From Bacillus niameyensis (GTDB lineage Bacteria > Bacillota > Bacilli > Bacillales > Bacillaceae_C), in contig NZ_LN831197.1 in the NCBI RefSeq assembly GCF_001375535.1, forward strand, positions 779,647 through 843,646: 64,000 nucleotides of DNA, written 5' to 3'. The position numbers and the translations under genes were made by a program. The notes beneath the pieces are model-generated. The model did no database searches. It worked only from the letters and a program-made list of their open reading frames with translations, and was not told the origin of the DNA. Positions 24,718 through 38,650 of this stretch are shown here, in pieces. Numbering within the stretch: position 1 is the stretch's first letter; the number at the start of each line of letters is the position of its first letter.

Positions 24718-27700
24718 TACATCACCTTTTCTTTTTCTACCATTTTATCATGCCATTCCTGAAGAGAAACTGGTTTAACCTTCTTCTTTTGATTCTTAGC
24801 TGCTAAATAAGTTAACATTGTTTCCATCTCTGTTATGACAGAAACTTGAGCACTTGAAGCTTGCATCCGCATTTGTTTAGATTGATCCGACTTTCCAAAA
24901 CTAATAAGAATAGCATGCCTACTCTTTTTCAACCATTCAGTGAAAGGCATATGATCATTAGCAATAAATGCATCGTGTTTTTTCAACTCGTCCTTAATTG
25001 CTTTGAAGTCTTTATCTTCTTGAGCGTCAATATAAACATTTAGATTCTTTCCCTCTTCGTCTGTTTTCCAATTAATGGCCTTTGCTAACGCTTCATCAAA
25101 TGTATTCCCAAAAGCAATTAACTCTCCTGTTGATTTCATTTCAGGAGTTAAAATGGGATCCACTCCATTTAATTTTCCAGTTGAAAAAATGGGATTTTTT
25201 ATAGCGTAGTACGATTGTTTATAGTTGTTTGGTATTTGGAAATCCTTACCAATCAATATATTTATACTTTCTTCTATTAAGTTAACACCCGTCATTTTAC
25301 TAATGATTGGTACAGTTCGTGATGCACGCGGGTTAACTTCTAATACAAATAGCTCATTTTGATAGATAACAAATTGCACATTGAAAATACCTTTAAATTT
25401 GAGCTTTTGAGCAATTTTCTCCGTAAATTCGAAAGCACACTTTTGCAGATCAGACGAAATGCTAATTGGGGGTGTAACGGCAATACTATCTCCAGAATGG
25501 ACTCCTGCTTTTTCAATATGCTCGAAATATCCAGGTATATAAATATTTTCCCCATTAGATAAAACATCAACTTCCATTTCAGTTCCCTTATAATATGCAT
25601 CTATTAAGACAGGATAATGAATATTATGCACATGATTTTCCAAATCTTCTTCAGCCTGGATAATAAGCATGCCCTGCCCACCAATTACATAGGATGGTCT
25701 TAATAGTAAAGGAAAACCGATATCTTTAATTTTTTCCTTCAATTCACTTTCATTTATAACAGTTACCCCAGGTATATGGGGAATTTTCAGCTCTTTTAAT
25801 AAAGAATAAAAACGATCGCGATCTTCAAGAAAATCAATTTGTTCTTGAGAGATTGAAAGTAGCGGCACTCCGTTTTCTTCCAAATCCTTCGCTAAATTAA
25901 TCGATGTTTGCCCACCAAACTGAATAATTACTCCTTCAGGTTTCTCATGTTCTAAAACATTTAAAACATCTTCAGTACTGAGCGGTTCAAAGTATAGGCG
26001 ATCAGCTATTTGAAAATCCGTACTGACGGTACCTGGATTATTATTAATAAGAATTGTCTCATACCCTGCTTTTTTCAAAGCTAAAACACCGTGGACAGTA
26101 CAATAATCAAATTCTATCCCTTGCCCGATCCGAACTGGTCCAGATCCGATGATGGCAATTTTCGGTTTTCCTGTTACTGTAACCGGATCACCTTGCCCCT
26201 TCCAAGTTGAATAAAAATAGGGCGCCGCTGCCGGAAATTCCCCTGCACATGAATCTACCATATTATAAACTGGCAAAACTTCTAACTGTTTGAGTTTTTC
26301 TCGAACTGCTTTATATTCTATGTTCCAAATTTTAGCTAACCATTTATCTGAGAAACCAAAGATCTTTAATTCTCGCAGTAAATCTTGATCGATTGTAGCT
26401 AGAGTTTGTTGTTTCGCCTTTTCCTCCATCGCCACTAAAAAGGAAAGGTTCTCTAAGAAAAACAGATCAATTTTCGTTGTTTCATGGAGATTTTGAGTAG
26501 TAATGCCTCTTCTCATTAGTTCCAAAATGGAGAAAAAACGTAAATCATCAGGTTTTTGAATTGAATCCCATAGTGTTTCATCGTCTATCTCCGAAATTCC
26601 TTTTAACTCAAGGCCAATCGTTTTCATTTCTAATGAACGGACAGCTTTTTGAATAGCACCAGGGAGGTGGCGATCAATCGCCATAATTTCACCTGTCGCT
26701 TTCATTTGGGTGCCTAAAGTTCGATCTGCACCAACAAATTTATCAAATGGCCATCTAGGCATCTTAACTACAACATAGTCTACGACAGGCTCTGTGCTAG
26801 CATAAGTAGTTCCTGTAACAGGGTTAAGTAATTCATGGAGATGATAACCAAGTGCCAATTTTGCGGCCATTTTTGCGATTGGATAGCCTGTTGCTTTAGA
26901 TGCTAGAGCCGATGATCTACTAAGTCTTGGGTTTACTTCAATTAAATAATATTGATCGGAATTTGGATCATGAGCAAATTGAATATTACAGCCCCCGATT
27001 ATTTTTAAAGCGCGAATTATCTTTACTGCAGATGTATAAAGATTTTCAAATTCTTGATCGTTTAAAGTTTGTTGGGGTGCTATGACAATAGAATCACCCG
27101 TATGCACACCAACTGGGTCAAAGTTTTCCATGCTACAGATAGAAATACAAGTATCATTTTCATCACGGATCATTTCAAATTCTAATTCTTTAAATCCTGC
27201 AATACTTTTTTCTATTAAACATTGAGTAATAGGACTTGCGTCAAGGCCTTTCGCTACTACCGAAACGAGTTCTTCACTATTTGAAACAATGCCCCCGCCA
27301 CCGCCTCCTAATGTATAAGCCGGTCTAATAATAACAGGGTAACCAATTTGATTGGCAAAGTTTAATGCTTCCTGAATGGTATGAATAATAGCACTTTCAG
27401 GTACAGGTTCCTCTAAATCATGCATCAGTGATCGGAATGCTTCTCTATCTTCCCCTTGTATGATCGATTCTGGAGATGTTCCTAACACTTCAACATTATG
27501 ACGTTCTAATATTCCTTCTTGATACAACTGAACGGTTAAATTAAGACCTGTTTGACCTCCAAGAGTTCCTAAAATACCATCTGGTTTTTCCTTTTCGATT
27601 ATTTGCTCAATACTTTTAGTCGTCATAGGTTCAAAATATACAACATCAGCAAACTCTTCATCCGTCATAATTGTTGCGGGATTATTGTTTACAAGAACAA

Positions 27701-27830
27701 CTTCAACCCCTTCTTCTTTCAGTGCCATGCAAGCCTGTGTTCCGGCGTAATCAAACTCTGCTGCCTGACCGATCATAATCGGACCTGAGCCGATCACTAA
27801 GACTTTCTTGATGTCATTTCTTTTAGGCAT
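24717..27830 (-). CDS. carB: Carbamoyl-phosphate synthase large subunit, arginine-specific
   Basis: 1037 residues with the two ATP-grasp halves of CarB: GSGPIMIGQAAEFDYAGTQA at the N-terminus and the matching GSGPVRIGQGIEFDYCTVHG after residue ~550. ATP-grasp signatures VNPRLSRSSALASKATGYP and VNPRASRTVPIISKMTGVN are both intact. The C-terminal MGS-like domain is present (HAILISFGKS...), where B. subtilis CarB is not UMP/ornithine-regulated like E. coli. It overlaps carA by 8 bases and argF by 1 base. The C-terminal half contains the carbamate kinase part. Its partner CarA has a degenerate glutaminase, so ammonia supply is an open question. Confidence 0.95.
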   Translation of the reverse strand: MPKRNDIKKVLVIGSGPIMIGQAAEFDYAGTQACMALKEEGVEVVLVNNNPATIMTDEEFADVVYFEPMTTKSIEQIIEKEKPDGILGTLGGQTGLNLTVQLYQEGILERHNVEVLGTSPESIIQGEDREAFRSLMHDLEEPVPESAIIHTIQEALNFANQIGYPVIIRPAYTLGGGGGGIVSNSEELVSVVAKGLDASPITQCLIEKSIAGFKELEFEMIRDENDTCISICSMENFDPVGVHTGDSIVIAPQQTLNDQEFENLYTSAVKIIRALKIIGGCNIQFAHDPNSDQYYLIEVNPRLSRSSALASKATGYPIAKMAAKLALGYHLHELLNPVTGTTYASTEPVVDYVVVKMPRWPFDKFVGADRTLGTQMKATGEIMAIDRHLPGAIQKAVRSLEMKTIGLELKGISEIDDETLWDSIQKPDDLRFFSILELMRRGITTQNLHETTKIDLFFLENLSFLVAMEEKAKQQTLATIDQDLLRELKIFGFSDKWLAKIWNIEYKAVREKLKQLEVLPVYNMVDSCAGEFPAAAPYFYSTWKGQGDPVTVTGKPKIAIIGSGPVRIGQGIEFDYCTVHGVLALKKAGYETILINNNPGTVSTDFQIADRLYFEPLSTEDVLNVLEHEKPEGVIIQFGGQTSINLAKDLEENGVPLLSISQEQIDFLEDRDRFYSLLKELKIPHIPGVTVINESELKEKIKDIGFPLLLRPSYVIGGQGMLIIQAEEDLENHVHNIHYPVLIDAYYKGTEMEVDVLSNGENIYIPGYFEHIEKAGVHSGDSIAVTPPISISSDLQKCAFEFTEKIAQKLKFKGIFNVQFVIYQNELFVLEVNPRASRTVPIISKMTGVNLIEESINILIGKDFQIPNNYKQSYYAIKNPIFSTGKLNGVDPILTPEMKSTGELIAFGNTFDEALAKAINWKTDEEGKNLNVYIDAQEDKDFKAIKDELKKHDAFIANDHMPFTEWLKKSRHAILISFGKSDQSKQMRMQASSAQVSVITEMETMLTYLAAKNQKKKVKPVSLQEWHDKMVEKEKVM

Positions 27831-28875
27831 ACATTTTTACTCCTTTACTCTGTTCCAGTTGCTGGAAATAGGCCGATTTCATAAGCGCCTCTAGTTTAAG
27901 ATTCCTTCCATCTGGATGAAATTGATAAGTATTAATCGGATATTTCTCATGTGTAAGTCCTTCAATGGAACCGTCCTGTATTGAAAGAAATGAAGGTTTA
28001 AAACCGGTTAATTCAAGCTCTTTATTTGAGACACTGTAGCCGTGATTTTGATTCGATGAATATATCTTTTTTGTTTCAATATGAATAATAGGCTGCCTGA
28101 AATTTCGATGGCCCCATTTCATTTTGTCAACTTTTGCACCGAATGAGAGAGCTAATATTTGATGACCGAGTCCGAAACCGATAGTTGGGAATTTTGTGGC
28201 TAGTTCTTTGTAATCTTTTAAATATTTATTCCAAACTGTTGGATTTCCGGAACCCCCAGAAAAAACAAGACCATCTGGCTCTAGCTTATTTATTTCCGAA
28301 AAATTCGTCTCACCAGAAATAATGGTAAGTTTATAATCTAAACAACGAAGCCAAGAAATTAGTGATTTTTTAATACCGAAGTCAAGAACAACTAGATGTT
28401 TTTCACTATTAGGATTAATTACTTCTTTTCCACTTCTTCCTAGTATCGTTTTTTTAATAATTGTCTTTGATACTTCCTCATAATCAGCATAAATCGTGGC
28501 AGACATTTCTCCATTATTTAAGAGATCCTTTACCATTGCCCTTGTATCTGTTCCTGTTAAGACAGGAATAGATTGTTCTTTAAATAGAGACATCCACTTT
28601 TGGGTTGTAATCGAGGTTTTCAATAACTCTTGTTGAGTAACCAAGGCTGCTAGTTGAAGATCTTCACTTTCAAAATTAGATAAATCAAAGCTTGAATGTA
28701 AGACACCAGGATAAGTAACGATAACTATTTTCCCTTTTATAGCAGGGTCTGTCATAAATTCTAGGAAATTTCCCATACCTGTATAAAATATAACGTCTCC
28801 TGTATATTCCCCTATGTCCCCGTGCCAATGGCCGGTATACCGTTTTCCATTAGCAAATTTTAGAATACCTTCCAT
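27823..28875 (-). CDS. carA: Carbamoyl-phosphate synthase small subunit with degenerate glutaminase site
   Basis: 350 residues aligned over its whole length with CarA, the glutaminase subunit that makes NH3 for CarB. The glutaminase site is not intact. The nucleophile motif, normally G-I-C-L-G-H-Q, reads GFGLGHQ, with Gly235 in place of Cys (codon GGA at 28173-28171). The oxyanion motif, normally N-G-P-G-D-P, reads GGSGNP (207-212). The triad His is kept (His320 in FHPD), but its Glu partner is Asp322. The N-terminal CPSase_sm motif is also divergent (FYTGMGNFLEFMTDP). The frame is open and coupled to carB, so it is not a simple pseudogene. It may keep only the structural role, with ammonia as the nitrogen donor. 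Confidence 0.93.
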   Translation of the reverse strand: MEGILKFANGKRYTGHWHGDIGEYTGDVIFYTGMGNFLEFMTDPAIKGKIVIVTYPGVLHSSFDLSNFESEDLQLAALVTQQELLKTSITTQKWMSLFKEQSIPVLTGTDTRAMVKDLLNNGEMSATIYADYEEVSKTIIKKTILGRSGKEVINPNSEKHLVVLDFGIKKSLISWLRCLDYKLTIISGETNFSEINKLEPDGLVFSGGSGNPTVWNKYLKDYKELATKFPTIGFGLGHQILALSFGAKVDKMKWGHRNFRQPIIHIETKKIYSSNQNHGYSVSNKELELTGFKPSFLSIQDGSIEGLTHEKYPINTYQFHPDGRNLKLEALMKSAYFQQLEQSKGVKMYA

Positions 28876-28948
28876 TATGCACCGACTCCTTTTTGTATGT
28901 TTATTTTCGCAAATGAATTTTTATACATTTCAAAGTAAAAAAATATAG

Positions 28949-30097
28949 TTAGCTAACCTTATGAAATAATGTACTCTTCATAATTTCAATCGACTTTTCT
29001 AATTCTTCATTGGTGACTGTCAATGGTGGGAGCAAACGTATAACATTCGGTCCAGCATTTAAGACAATTAAACCGCTCTTCCTTAATTCAGCAAGCATTG
29101 GAGCAACTTCATCTTCAAATTCTAAACCAAACATTAATCCTTTATAACGTATCCCTTTAAAGTTCGGCATTTCGCTAAATAATTGTTGGAGTTTTCCCGC
29201 CAAAAATTCACCTTTTCTTTGAACTTCTAAAAGGAATTTGTCATTAAAAATCGTATCTAGCGTCTCTTTAGCGGCTGCCATTGCTAATGGATTCCCACCA
29301 AAGGTTGACCCATGACTTCCGGGGTTAAAGGTAGATTTCAATTCTTCTTTAGCGATTATCGCTCCGACAGGAAAGCCATTTCCAAGTCCTTTAGCAGATG
29401 TAATAATATCCGGTGAAATGGAATAATGTTGATAACCAAAAGGTTTTCCGGTTCGGCCAATCCCTGTTTGGACTTCATCTACTATTAGTAACGTTCCATA
29501 TTCGCAACAAAGTTTTTCGATTTTATTTAAAAAATCCTCTCTTGCTGGATGTACTCCACCCTCGCCTTGAATAACTTCTAGCATAATAGCAGCTGTGTCA
29601 AAGTCGATTGCCTCTTCGAGAGCTTGAATGTCATTATATGGTACATGTATAAACGTTTCTAGCATGTTTCCAAAACCTTGTTTCACTTTATCCTGACCAG
29701 TTGCAGCCATCGTAGCAAAAGTACGTCCATGAAAGGATTGCTTAAACGTAATAATTTTAGATTTACCTGTATGTTTTCTTGCCAGTTTTATTGCTGCTTC
29801 ATTCGCTTCAGCTCCGCTATTACAAAAGAATACTACATCTCCAACAGAATTAGCGGTTAGCCTTTCAGCTACCTCTTCCTGTAATGAACTTTTAAATAAG
29901 TTCGAAGTATGCCATAATGTTTTAGTTTGCTCAATCAGAGCATCGACAATTTTCGGATAGCAGTGACCAAGATTACAAACACCTATTCCAGCTGTAAAAT
30001 CCAAATATTCCTTCCCCTCTGAATCGATTACAATCGTTCCGTTTCCAGAAGTAAGTTCCAAATCCCAACGGCCATAATTTTCGAATAGAAAACTCAT
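28949..30097 (-). CDS. argD: N-acetylornithine aminotransferase
   Basis: PLP-dependent class-III aminotransferase of 382 residues; it makes N-acetylornithine from the semialdehyde using glutamate. Seen: NSGAEANEAAIKLARKHTG (PLP phosphate contact), LIVDEVQTGIGRTG with the PLP-ring Asp (~205), the Schiff-base Lys in TSAKGLGNGFPVGA (~234) and GSHGSTFGGNPLA (~262). Fourth gene of the operon. Its ATG lies 2 bases downstream of the argB stop, and 73 bases separate it from carA, the largest gap in the operon. Confidence 0.95.
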   Translation of the reverse strand: MSFLFENYGRWDLELTSGNGTIVIDSEGKEYLDFTAGIGVCNLGHCYPKIVDALIEQTKTLWHTSNLFKSSLQEEVAERLTANSVGDVVFFCNSGAEANEAAIKLARKHTGKSKIITFKQSFHGRTFATMAATGQDKVKQGFGNMLETFIHVPYNDIQALEEAIDFDTAAIMLEVIQGEGGVHPAREDFLNKIEKLCCEYGTLLIVDEVQTGIGRTGKPFGYQHYSISPDIITSAKGLGNGFPVGAIIAKEELKSTFNPGSHGSTFGGNPLAMAAAKETLDTIFNDKFLLEVQRKGEFLAGKLQQLFSEMPNFKGIRYKGLMFGLEFEDEVAPMLAELRKSGLIVLNAGPNVIRLLPPLTVTNEELEKSIEIMKSTLFHKVS

Positions 30098-30099
30098 CT

Positions 30100-30879
30100 C
30101 TAATTCACTGCCTCCAATTCTTTTTGAATGGTCGTTCCAATGAAATGAACTCCTTTAAATAAAGGTGTTTTCCCACTGACGATCATCACTTCATTCATTC
30201 CACCATCTATACTTTTGATCGCAGCCATTACTTTAGGGATCATACCACCTGAAATGGTACCATTCTCAATTAAATCCATCATTTCAGATTTAGTTGTTTT
30301 TTCAATCAACTGATTTTCTTTTAAAATTCCAGGAACGTCTGTCACAAATAGTATTTTTTCTGCTTGGACAGCTAGTGCAATAGCTGCAGCAGCTGAGTCC
30401 GCATTCACATTATAAAAATGATTTTTATCCTCGCTTACAGCAATTGGAGAAATAACGGGTATCATACCGATCGAGAGCAAATCAAATATAAAGCTTTGAT
30501 TGACGTCAGTAATTTCTCCTACAAGGCCTAAATTCTCAGAATCCTTTGCTTTGCCGCTCATTAATCCCCCGTCTGAACCAGTGATGCCAATCGCTGAAAT
30601 TCCATGTTTTTGCAGTGTGCGAACTAATTTATTCGTCATACTGCCCGATAAAACCATTTCAACAACTTCCATCACTTCATGAGTTGTTTTCCTTAGCCCA
30701 TTAATGAATTCGGCTTGAATTTGCAAACTATCGAGTAATTTATTAATCGCGGGTCCTCCCCCATGAACGATTATAGGTTTATATCCATGACTTTGAATTT
30801 TTTTGATATTCAAGAAAAATTCATCTGACAATGTCTCAATCATACTGCCGCCACATTTGATGACAATGATTTTATCCAT
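30100..30879 (-). CDS. argB: Acetylglutamate kinase
   Basis: Phosphorylates N-acetylglutamate with ATP. 259 residues, amino-acid kinase fold. Lys8 in IVIKCGGSMIE and the GGGPAINKLL loop (~40-49) bind phosphates; VNADSAAAAIALAVQAEKILFVTDVPGIL carries the catalytic Asp and ATP site; GGMIPKVMAA (~213) is the C-terminal signature. The short N-terminus (no extra helix) is that of arginine-insensitive hexamer-lacking kinases such as E. coli type, so feedback may act elsewhere; this is inference. Third gene of the operon. Confidence 0.95.
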   Translation of the reverse strand: MDKIIVIKCGGSMIETLSDEFFLNIKKIQSHGYKPIIVHGGGPAINKLLDSLQIQAEFINGLRKTTHEVMEVVEMVLSGSMTNKLVRTLQKHGISAIGITGSDGGLMSGKAKDSENLGLVGEITDVNQSFIFDLLSIGMIPVISPIAVSEDKNHFYNVNADSAAAAIALAVQAEKILFVTDVPGILKENQLIEKTTKSEMMDLIENGTISGGMIPKVMAAIKSIDGGMNEVMIVSGKTPLFKGVHFIGTTIQKELEAVN

Positions 30880-30910
30880 GATATCCTTCCTCCAAATTTA
30901 TCATCTTTTA

Positions 30911-32149
30911 TCACGTTCGATAACTCGCATTTATTCTTACATATTCATATGTTAAATCGCATCCCCAAGCTTTACCCGTTCCGGATCCGATATTTAGATT
31001 AATGTCGATTTCTACCTTTTCTTGCTGTAAATAATTACTTAAAACTTCTTCGCTATAATCAACCGGTTCACTATCTTGGAGCAAAGAGTTCGGACCGATT
31101 GAAATATCAATCGTTTCAGGGTTTAATGTAATGCCGCTCCGACCAATCGCCATCATTAATCTACCCCAGTTAGGATCAGCACCATAGACCATTGTTTTAA
31201 CAAGATCTGAGCCAACAACCGTCTTAGCACATTTCCCTGCATCTTCATTAGAGAGTGCACCATTCACAGTTACTTCAATTAATTTCGTCGCACCTTCTCC
31301 ATCTTTAGCAATCATAATAGCCAAATCTTCACAAACCTGATTCAACAGTTGCGTAAATGTTTCCCATTCTTCATGTTTAGGTGAAAGGGGCTCATTTCCT
31401 GCTAACCCATTGGCCATTACGAGTACCATATCATTTGTAGATGTGTCTCCATCAACAGTAATACGATTAAACGTTTGATTCGTAACATCCCGTAAGGCTA
31501 TTTGCAAATGTTCATGTGAAATGGCAGCATCTGTTGTAATAAAACCTAGCATTGTAGCCATATTAGGTGCAATCATTCCTGAACCTTTAGCAGAGCCAGC
31601 CATCGTTATCTTTTTTCCATTGATGTACGTTTCATAACAGGTTGTTTTCTTACACGTATCTGTTGTTAAAATGGCTTCATTAAAATCTTCGGCAGCTTCA
31701 TTACTTTTTGACGGTTTTAGTTTTTGAATACCTGGGATAATTTTATCCATTGGCATTTTTTCTCCAATTACCCCTGTTGATGCAACTGCAACATAGTGAC
31801 TTTTGATTAAAAATGTATCTGATACCGCTTTTTTCATTTCATTGGCATCCAATAATCCTTGTTTTCCCATACAAGCATTAGCATTGCCACTATTAATTAC
31901 AACGGCTTGAAGTTTACCTTCCTGGTCCAAACTTTCCTTCGTCGTAAGGAGAGGTGCTGCAATAATTTGATTCAATGTGTATACAGCGGCTGAGTCTGCG
32001 GGAACCTCACTGTAAATGATCCCTAAATCATTGCGTTTACGTTTAACTTTTGTATGAAGGCCTGCTGCTGAAAACCCTTGCGGTGATACAATACTCCCTT
32101 CTGTCACCTTGGCAATCGGCTGTTTACTGACTGTTTTCATTATTGACAC
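30911..32149 (-). CDS. argJ: Ornithine acetyltransferase / N-acetylglutamate synthase
   Basis: Bifunctional ArgJ moves the acetyl group from N-acetylornithine to glutamate, recycling it. 412 residues. The autocleavage site KGSGMIAPNMATMLGFITTD holds the nucleophilic Thr (about residue 199); the proenzyme splits there into alpha and beta chains. NPETIDISIGPNS and GADPNWGRLMMAIGRSG in the beta part are typical. Because no argA or argE is in the operon, the cycle can run with ArgJ alone. Lies 15 bases behind argC. Confidence 0.95.
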   Translation of the reverse strand: MSIMKTVSKQPIAKVTEGSIVSPQGFSAAGLHTKVKRKRNDLGIIYSEVPADSAAVYTLNQIIAAPLLTTKESLDQEGKLQAVVINSGNANACMGKQGLLDANEMKKAVSDTFLIKSHYVAVASTGVIGEKMPMDKIIPGIQKLKPSKSNEAAEDFNEAILTTDTCKKTTCYETYINGKKITMAGSAKGSGMIAPNMATMLGFITTDAAISHEHLQIALRDVTNQTFNRITVDGDTSTNDMVLVMANGLAGNEPLSPKHEEWETFTQLLNQVCEDLAIMIAKDGEGATKLIEVTVNGALSNEDAGKCAKTVVGSDLVKTMVYGADPNWGRLMMAIGRSGITLNPETIDISIGPNSLLQDSEPVDYSEEVLSNYLQQEKVEIDINLNIGSGTGKAWGCDLTYEYVRINASYRT

Positions 32150-32164
32150 TCCCCTGATAGAAGA

Positions 32165-33199
32165 TTAAGGATAAACTGGACTGAATGTTAGTCCGAGAGA
32201 TTCATCAAATCCAAACATAATATTAGCATTTTGCACCGCTTGACTCGCGGCACCTTTCATTAAATTATCAATTACAGAAACAATCGTTACTCTACCCGTC
32301 CGATTGTCAAGAGCAACTCCTATATCACAAAAATTTGAACCTAGCACCTCTTTTGTAGTAGGAAACGTGCCCAACCTTCTAACTCTTACAAATATTTTAT
32401 CTTCATAAAACTCTTGATAAAGATTCCATAAACGTTCTTCTGTCATAGATGAATCGATTGTTCCATATATAGTCGTCATAATTCCCCTAGTCATTGGAAC
32501 AAGATGTGTCTGAAATGTAATAGGAGATTGATAACCGAATTGTTGAAGTGTTTGTTCAATTTCAGGAATATGTTGGTGTTGGTTAACTTTATAAATTTTT
32601 AAGTTTTCGTTCAATTCACTATAAATAGTTCCTAAACTTGCTGATCGTCCCGCTCCGGACACGCCAGATTTTGCATCTATTATGACAGAACCTTCAGCAA
32701 GCAAATTTTCTTTTATGACTGGAGCTAGCCCCAATAGTGTCGCAGTCGGATAGCACCCTGGATTTGAAATAAATTTGGCTCCCTTTACTTCAGTTCGATT
32801 TAATTCAGGAATTGAATAAACCGCTTGATTAACCCACTTTTGCAGTGGAGCTGGCTTGTTATACCAAGTCTCATAGTTTTCTAGATTTTTTAAACGAAAA
32901 TCTCCTGATAAATCTATAACAGTACAGCCTTTTTCAAGTAATTTCGGAGCTAATTCTGATGAAACTCCGGACGGTGTAGCTAAAAAGATAAGATCCGTAT
33001 GTTTCGCCATTTCAACAGGATTGATTTCCTCAAGCTTTTGTGGAAAGATCCCCGTTAAATGCGGATAATGTTGTTCAATTAGATTTCCCTGTTGAGAAGA
33101 GGTATACAGGGATGTGATGGCAAATTCCGGGTGTGATCCTAAAATTCTTAGTAACTCTGCTCCACCATATCCTGTCGCACCCACAATGCCTACTTTCAT
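32165..33199 (-). CDS. argC: N-acetyl-gamma-glutamyl-phosphate reductase
   Basis: 344 residues from the ATG at 33199, behind GGGAGTG; the frame is open upstream but the extra 21 residues are unlike the family. NADPH-binding GATGYGGAELLRIL at the N-terminus, catalytic Cys in SNPGCYPTATLLGLAP (~147) and the His-bearing HLVPMTRGIMTT (~217) are all visible. First gene of the arginine operon. Its leader of about 110 bases contains no attenuator I can see, so control is probably by the ARG box in the promoter. Confidence 0.95.
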   Translation of the reverse strand: MKVGIVGATGYGGAELLRILGSHPEFAITSLYTSSQQGNLIEQHYPHLTGIFPQKLEEINPVEMAKHTDLIFLATPSGVSSELAPKLLEKGCTVIDLSGDFRLKNLENYETWYNKPAPLQKWVNQAVYSIPELNRTEVKGAKFISNPGCYPTATLLGLAPVIKENLLAEGSVIIDAKSGVSGAGRSASLGTIYSELNENLKIYKVNQHQHIPEIEQTLQQFGYQSPITFQTHLVPMTRGIMTTIYGTIDSSMTEERLWNLYQEFYEDKIFVRVRRLGTFPTTKEVLGSNFCDIGVALDNRTGRVTIVSVIDNLMKGAASQAVQNANIMFGFDESLGLTFSPVYP

Positions 33200-33318
33200 T
33201 GATTTCACTCCCTGTTTATTTTTAGCAGTTATGTATAAAAATAGTATAACGATAAGTTTCAATTATAATGGAATTTACAAATTTACATATAATACTAAAA
33301 AATTATTTGATGTTTATT

Positions 33319-33346
33319 ATTATACTGTGAATAAAAATAAATACAA
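33319..33346 (-). promoter_or_regulatory. arg operon promoter with ARG box (ArgR/AhrC operator)
   Basis: On the minus strand TTGTAT (33346-33341) and TATAAT (33324-33319) are 16 bases apart. Between them, TATTTATTTTTATTCACA (33343-33326) closely fits the ArgR/AhrC box, TGAATAAAAATTCA-like on the opposite strand. An arginine-bound repressor there would block RNA polymerase directly. I found no second clear box nearby. Confidence 0.75.
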
Positions 33347-33367
33347 TAGTATATTTATAACTTTTCA

Positions 33368-33400
33368 CAAAAAAATAAAGCCTTCACTAAGGAAGACTTC
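33368..33400. terminator. Bidirectional terminator after parC
   Basis: AAGTCTTCC and GAAGGCTT (minus strand) form a stem with T runs on both sides (33370-33377 on the minus strand, ATTTTTTATTTTT on the plus strand), between parC and the arg promoter region. Confidence 0.75.
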
Positions 33401-33405
33401 ATTTT

Positions 33406-37805
<4,400 letters not shown>

Positions 37806-37976
37806 TCATATACCCCTTTCCAAACTTCAAAGACGAACAAACGTGCGTTACCTTCTATTTTACCATATAAATTCAAATATATCTTATTCTATATCTGTTT
37901 AAATGTTTTTGGCAAATAACCATCATACTAAAAATGAATGATAATAGCTGCATTTGGTAAAGATGTATTTTTGAGC

Positions 37977-38004
37977 GAAAAAAATAAGCGCTTATGTGCG
38001 CTTA
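37977..38004 (-). terminator. Terminator of the CoA-binding protein gene
   Basis: On the minus strand AAGCGC-ACAT-AAGCGCTT with a run of seven T immediately follows the stop at 38005. Confidence 0.75.
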
Positions 38005-38427
38005 TCATCGGTCCGATCTCGATAAAGAATGTTCCACTTTGATACAGCGATTCATTATAACTGTGTAGCCTTTTTCACTTAAAAAATCATAAGCTTCTTG
38101 ATTTTCGATCCCTTGTTGAGCCCAAAAAACATCGGCATCTATTTCAGCAAATTCTTTCGCAAGTTCCGGCAAAAACTCCGCTCGCCTAAATATATTTACG
38201 ATATCAACATGGCCTGTGATTTCTTTCAATGAAGCTACTGCTTTAACTCCAAATACTTCTTGTACCGTAGGATTAACCGGAATAATTTCATAGCCAGCAT
38301 CTTTCATAGCTTTAGACACCATGTAAGATGTTCTTTCCGGATTATCGCTTAGTCCAACTACTGCAATTCTTTTAGCGTCTTTAAGGATTTTACCGATTTC
38401 TTGACGATCTGGGTTTTCAATAGCCAT
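38005..38427 (-). CDS. yneT: CoA-binding domain protein (YneT/YccU-like)
   Basis: 140-residue Rossmann-like CoA-binding protein of the YccU family. The GLSDNPERTSYMVSKAM loop near the N-terminus (residues ~25-41) and YEIIPVNPTVQEVFG match the CoA/nucleotide pocket seen in succinyl-CoA synthetase alpha chains. It lacks the catalytic His domain, so no enzymatic role is assigned. Position between parE and plsY equals B. subtilis yneT. ATG behind AAAAGGAGG. Confidence 0.88.
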   Translation of the reverse strand: MAIENPDRQEIGKILKDAKRIAVVGLSDNPERTSYMVSKAMKDAGYEIIPVNPTVQEVFGVKAVASLKEITGHVDIVNIFRRAEFLPELAKEFAEIDADVFWAQQGIENQEAYDFLSEKGYTVIMNRCIKVEHSLSRSDR

Positions 38428-38650
38428 AAAAGATCCTCCTTTTAATTACGCTTCTATAGTTATCGTAATAGATAACAAATTCATAATCAACCTTGATAAC
38501 CAATGATTCATTTTTTGGAAAAATTGTTTTTTCATTTTAGTCTTCATGGTACAATGAATGGACGGTAGCGTTAAGATTATTCGTACTCATTACTTACTTA
38601 TAAACTGTAAAGCAACCAAATTACTTTTATCCTTTAAAGGAGCTATGTAT

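Noticed and set aside
23773..33199. carA as a pseudogene
   Set aside because: Despite the lost nucleophile the frame is full length, coupled by overlap to carB and embedded in an intact operon, so it is listed as a functional but altered subunit.
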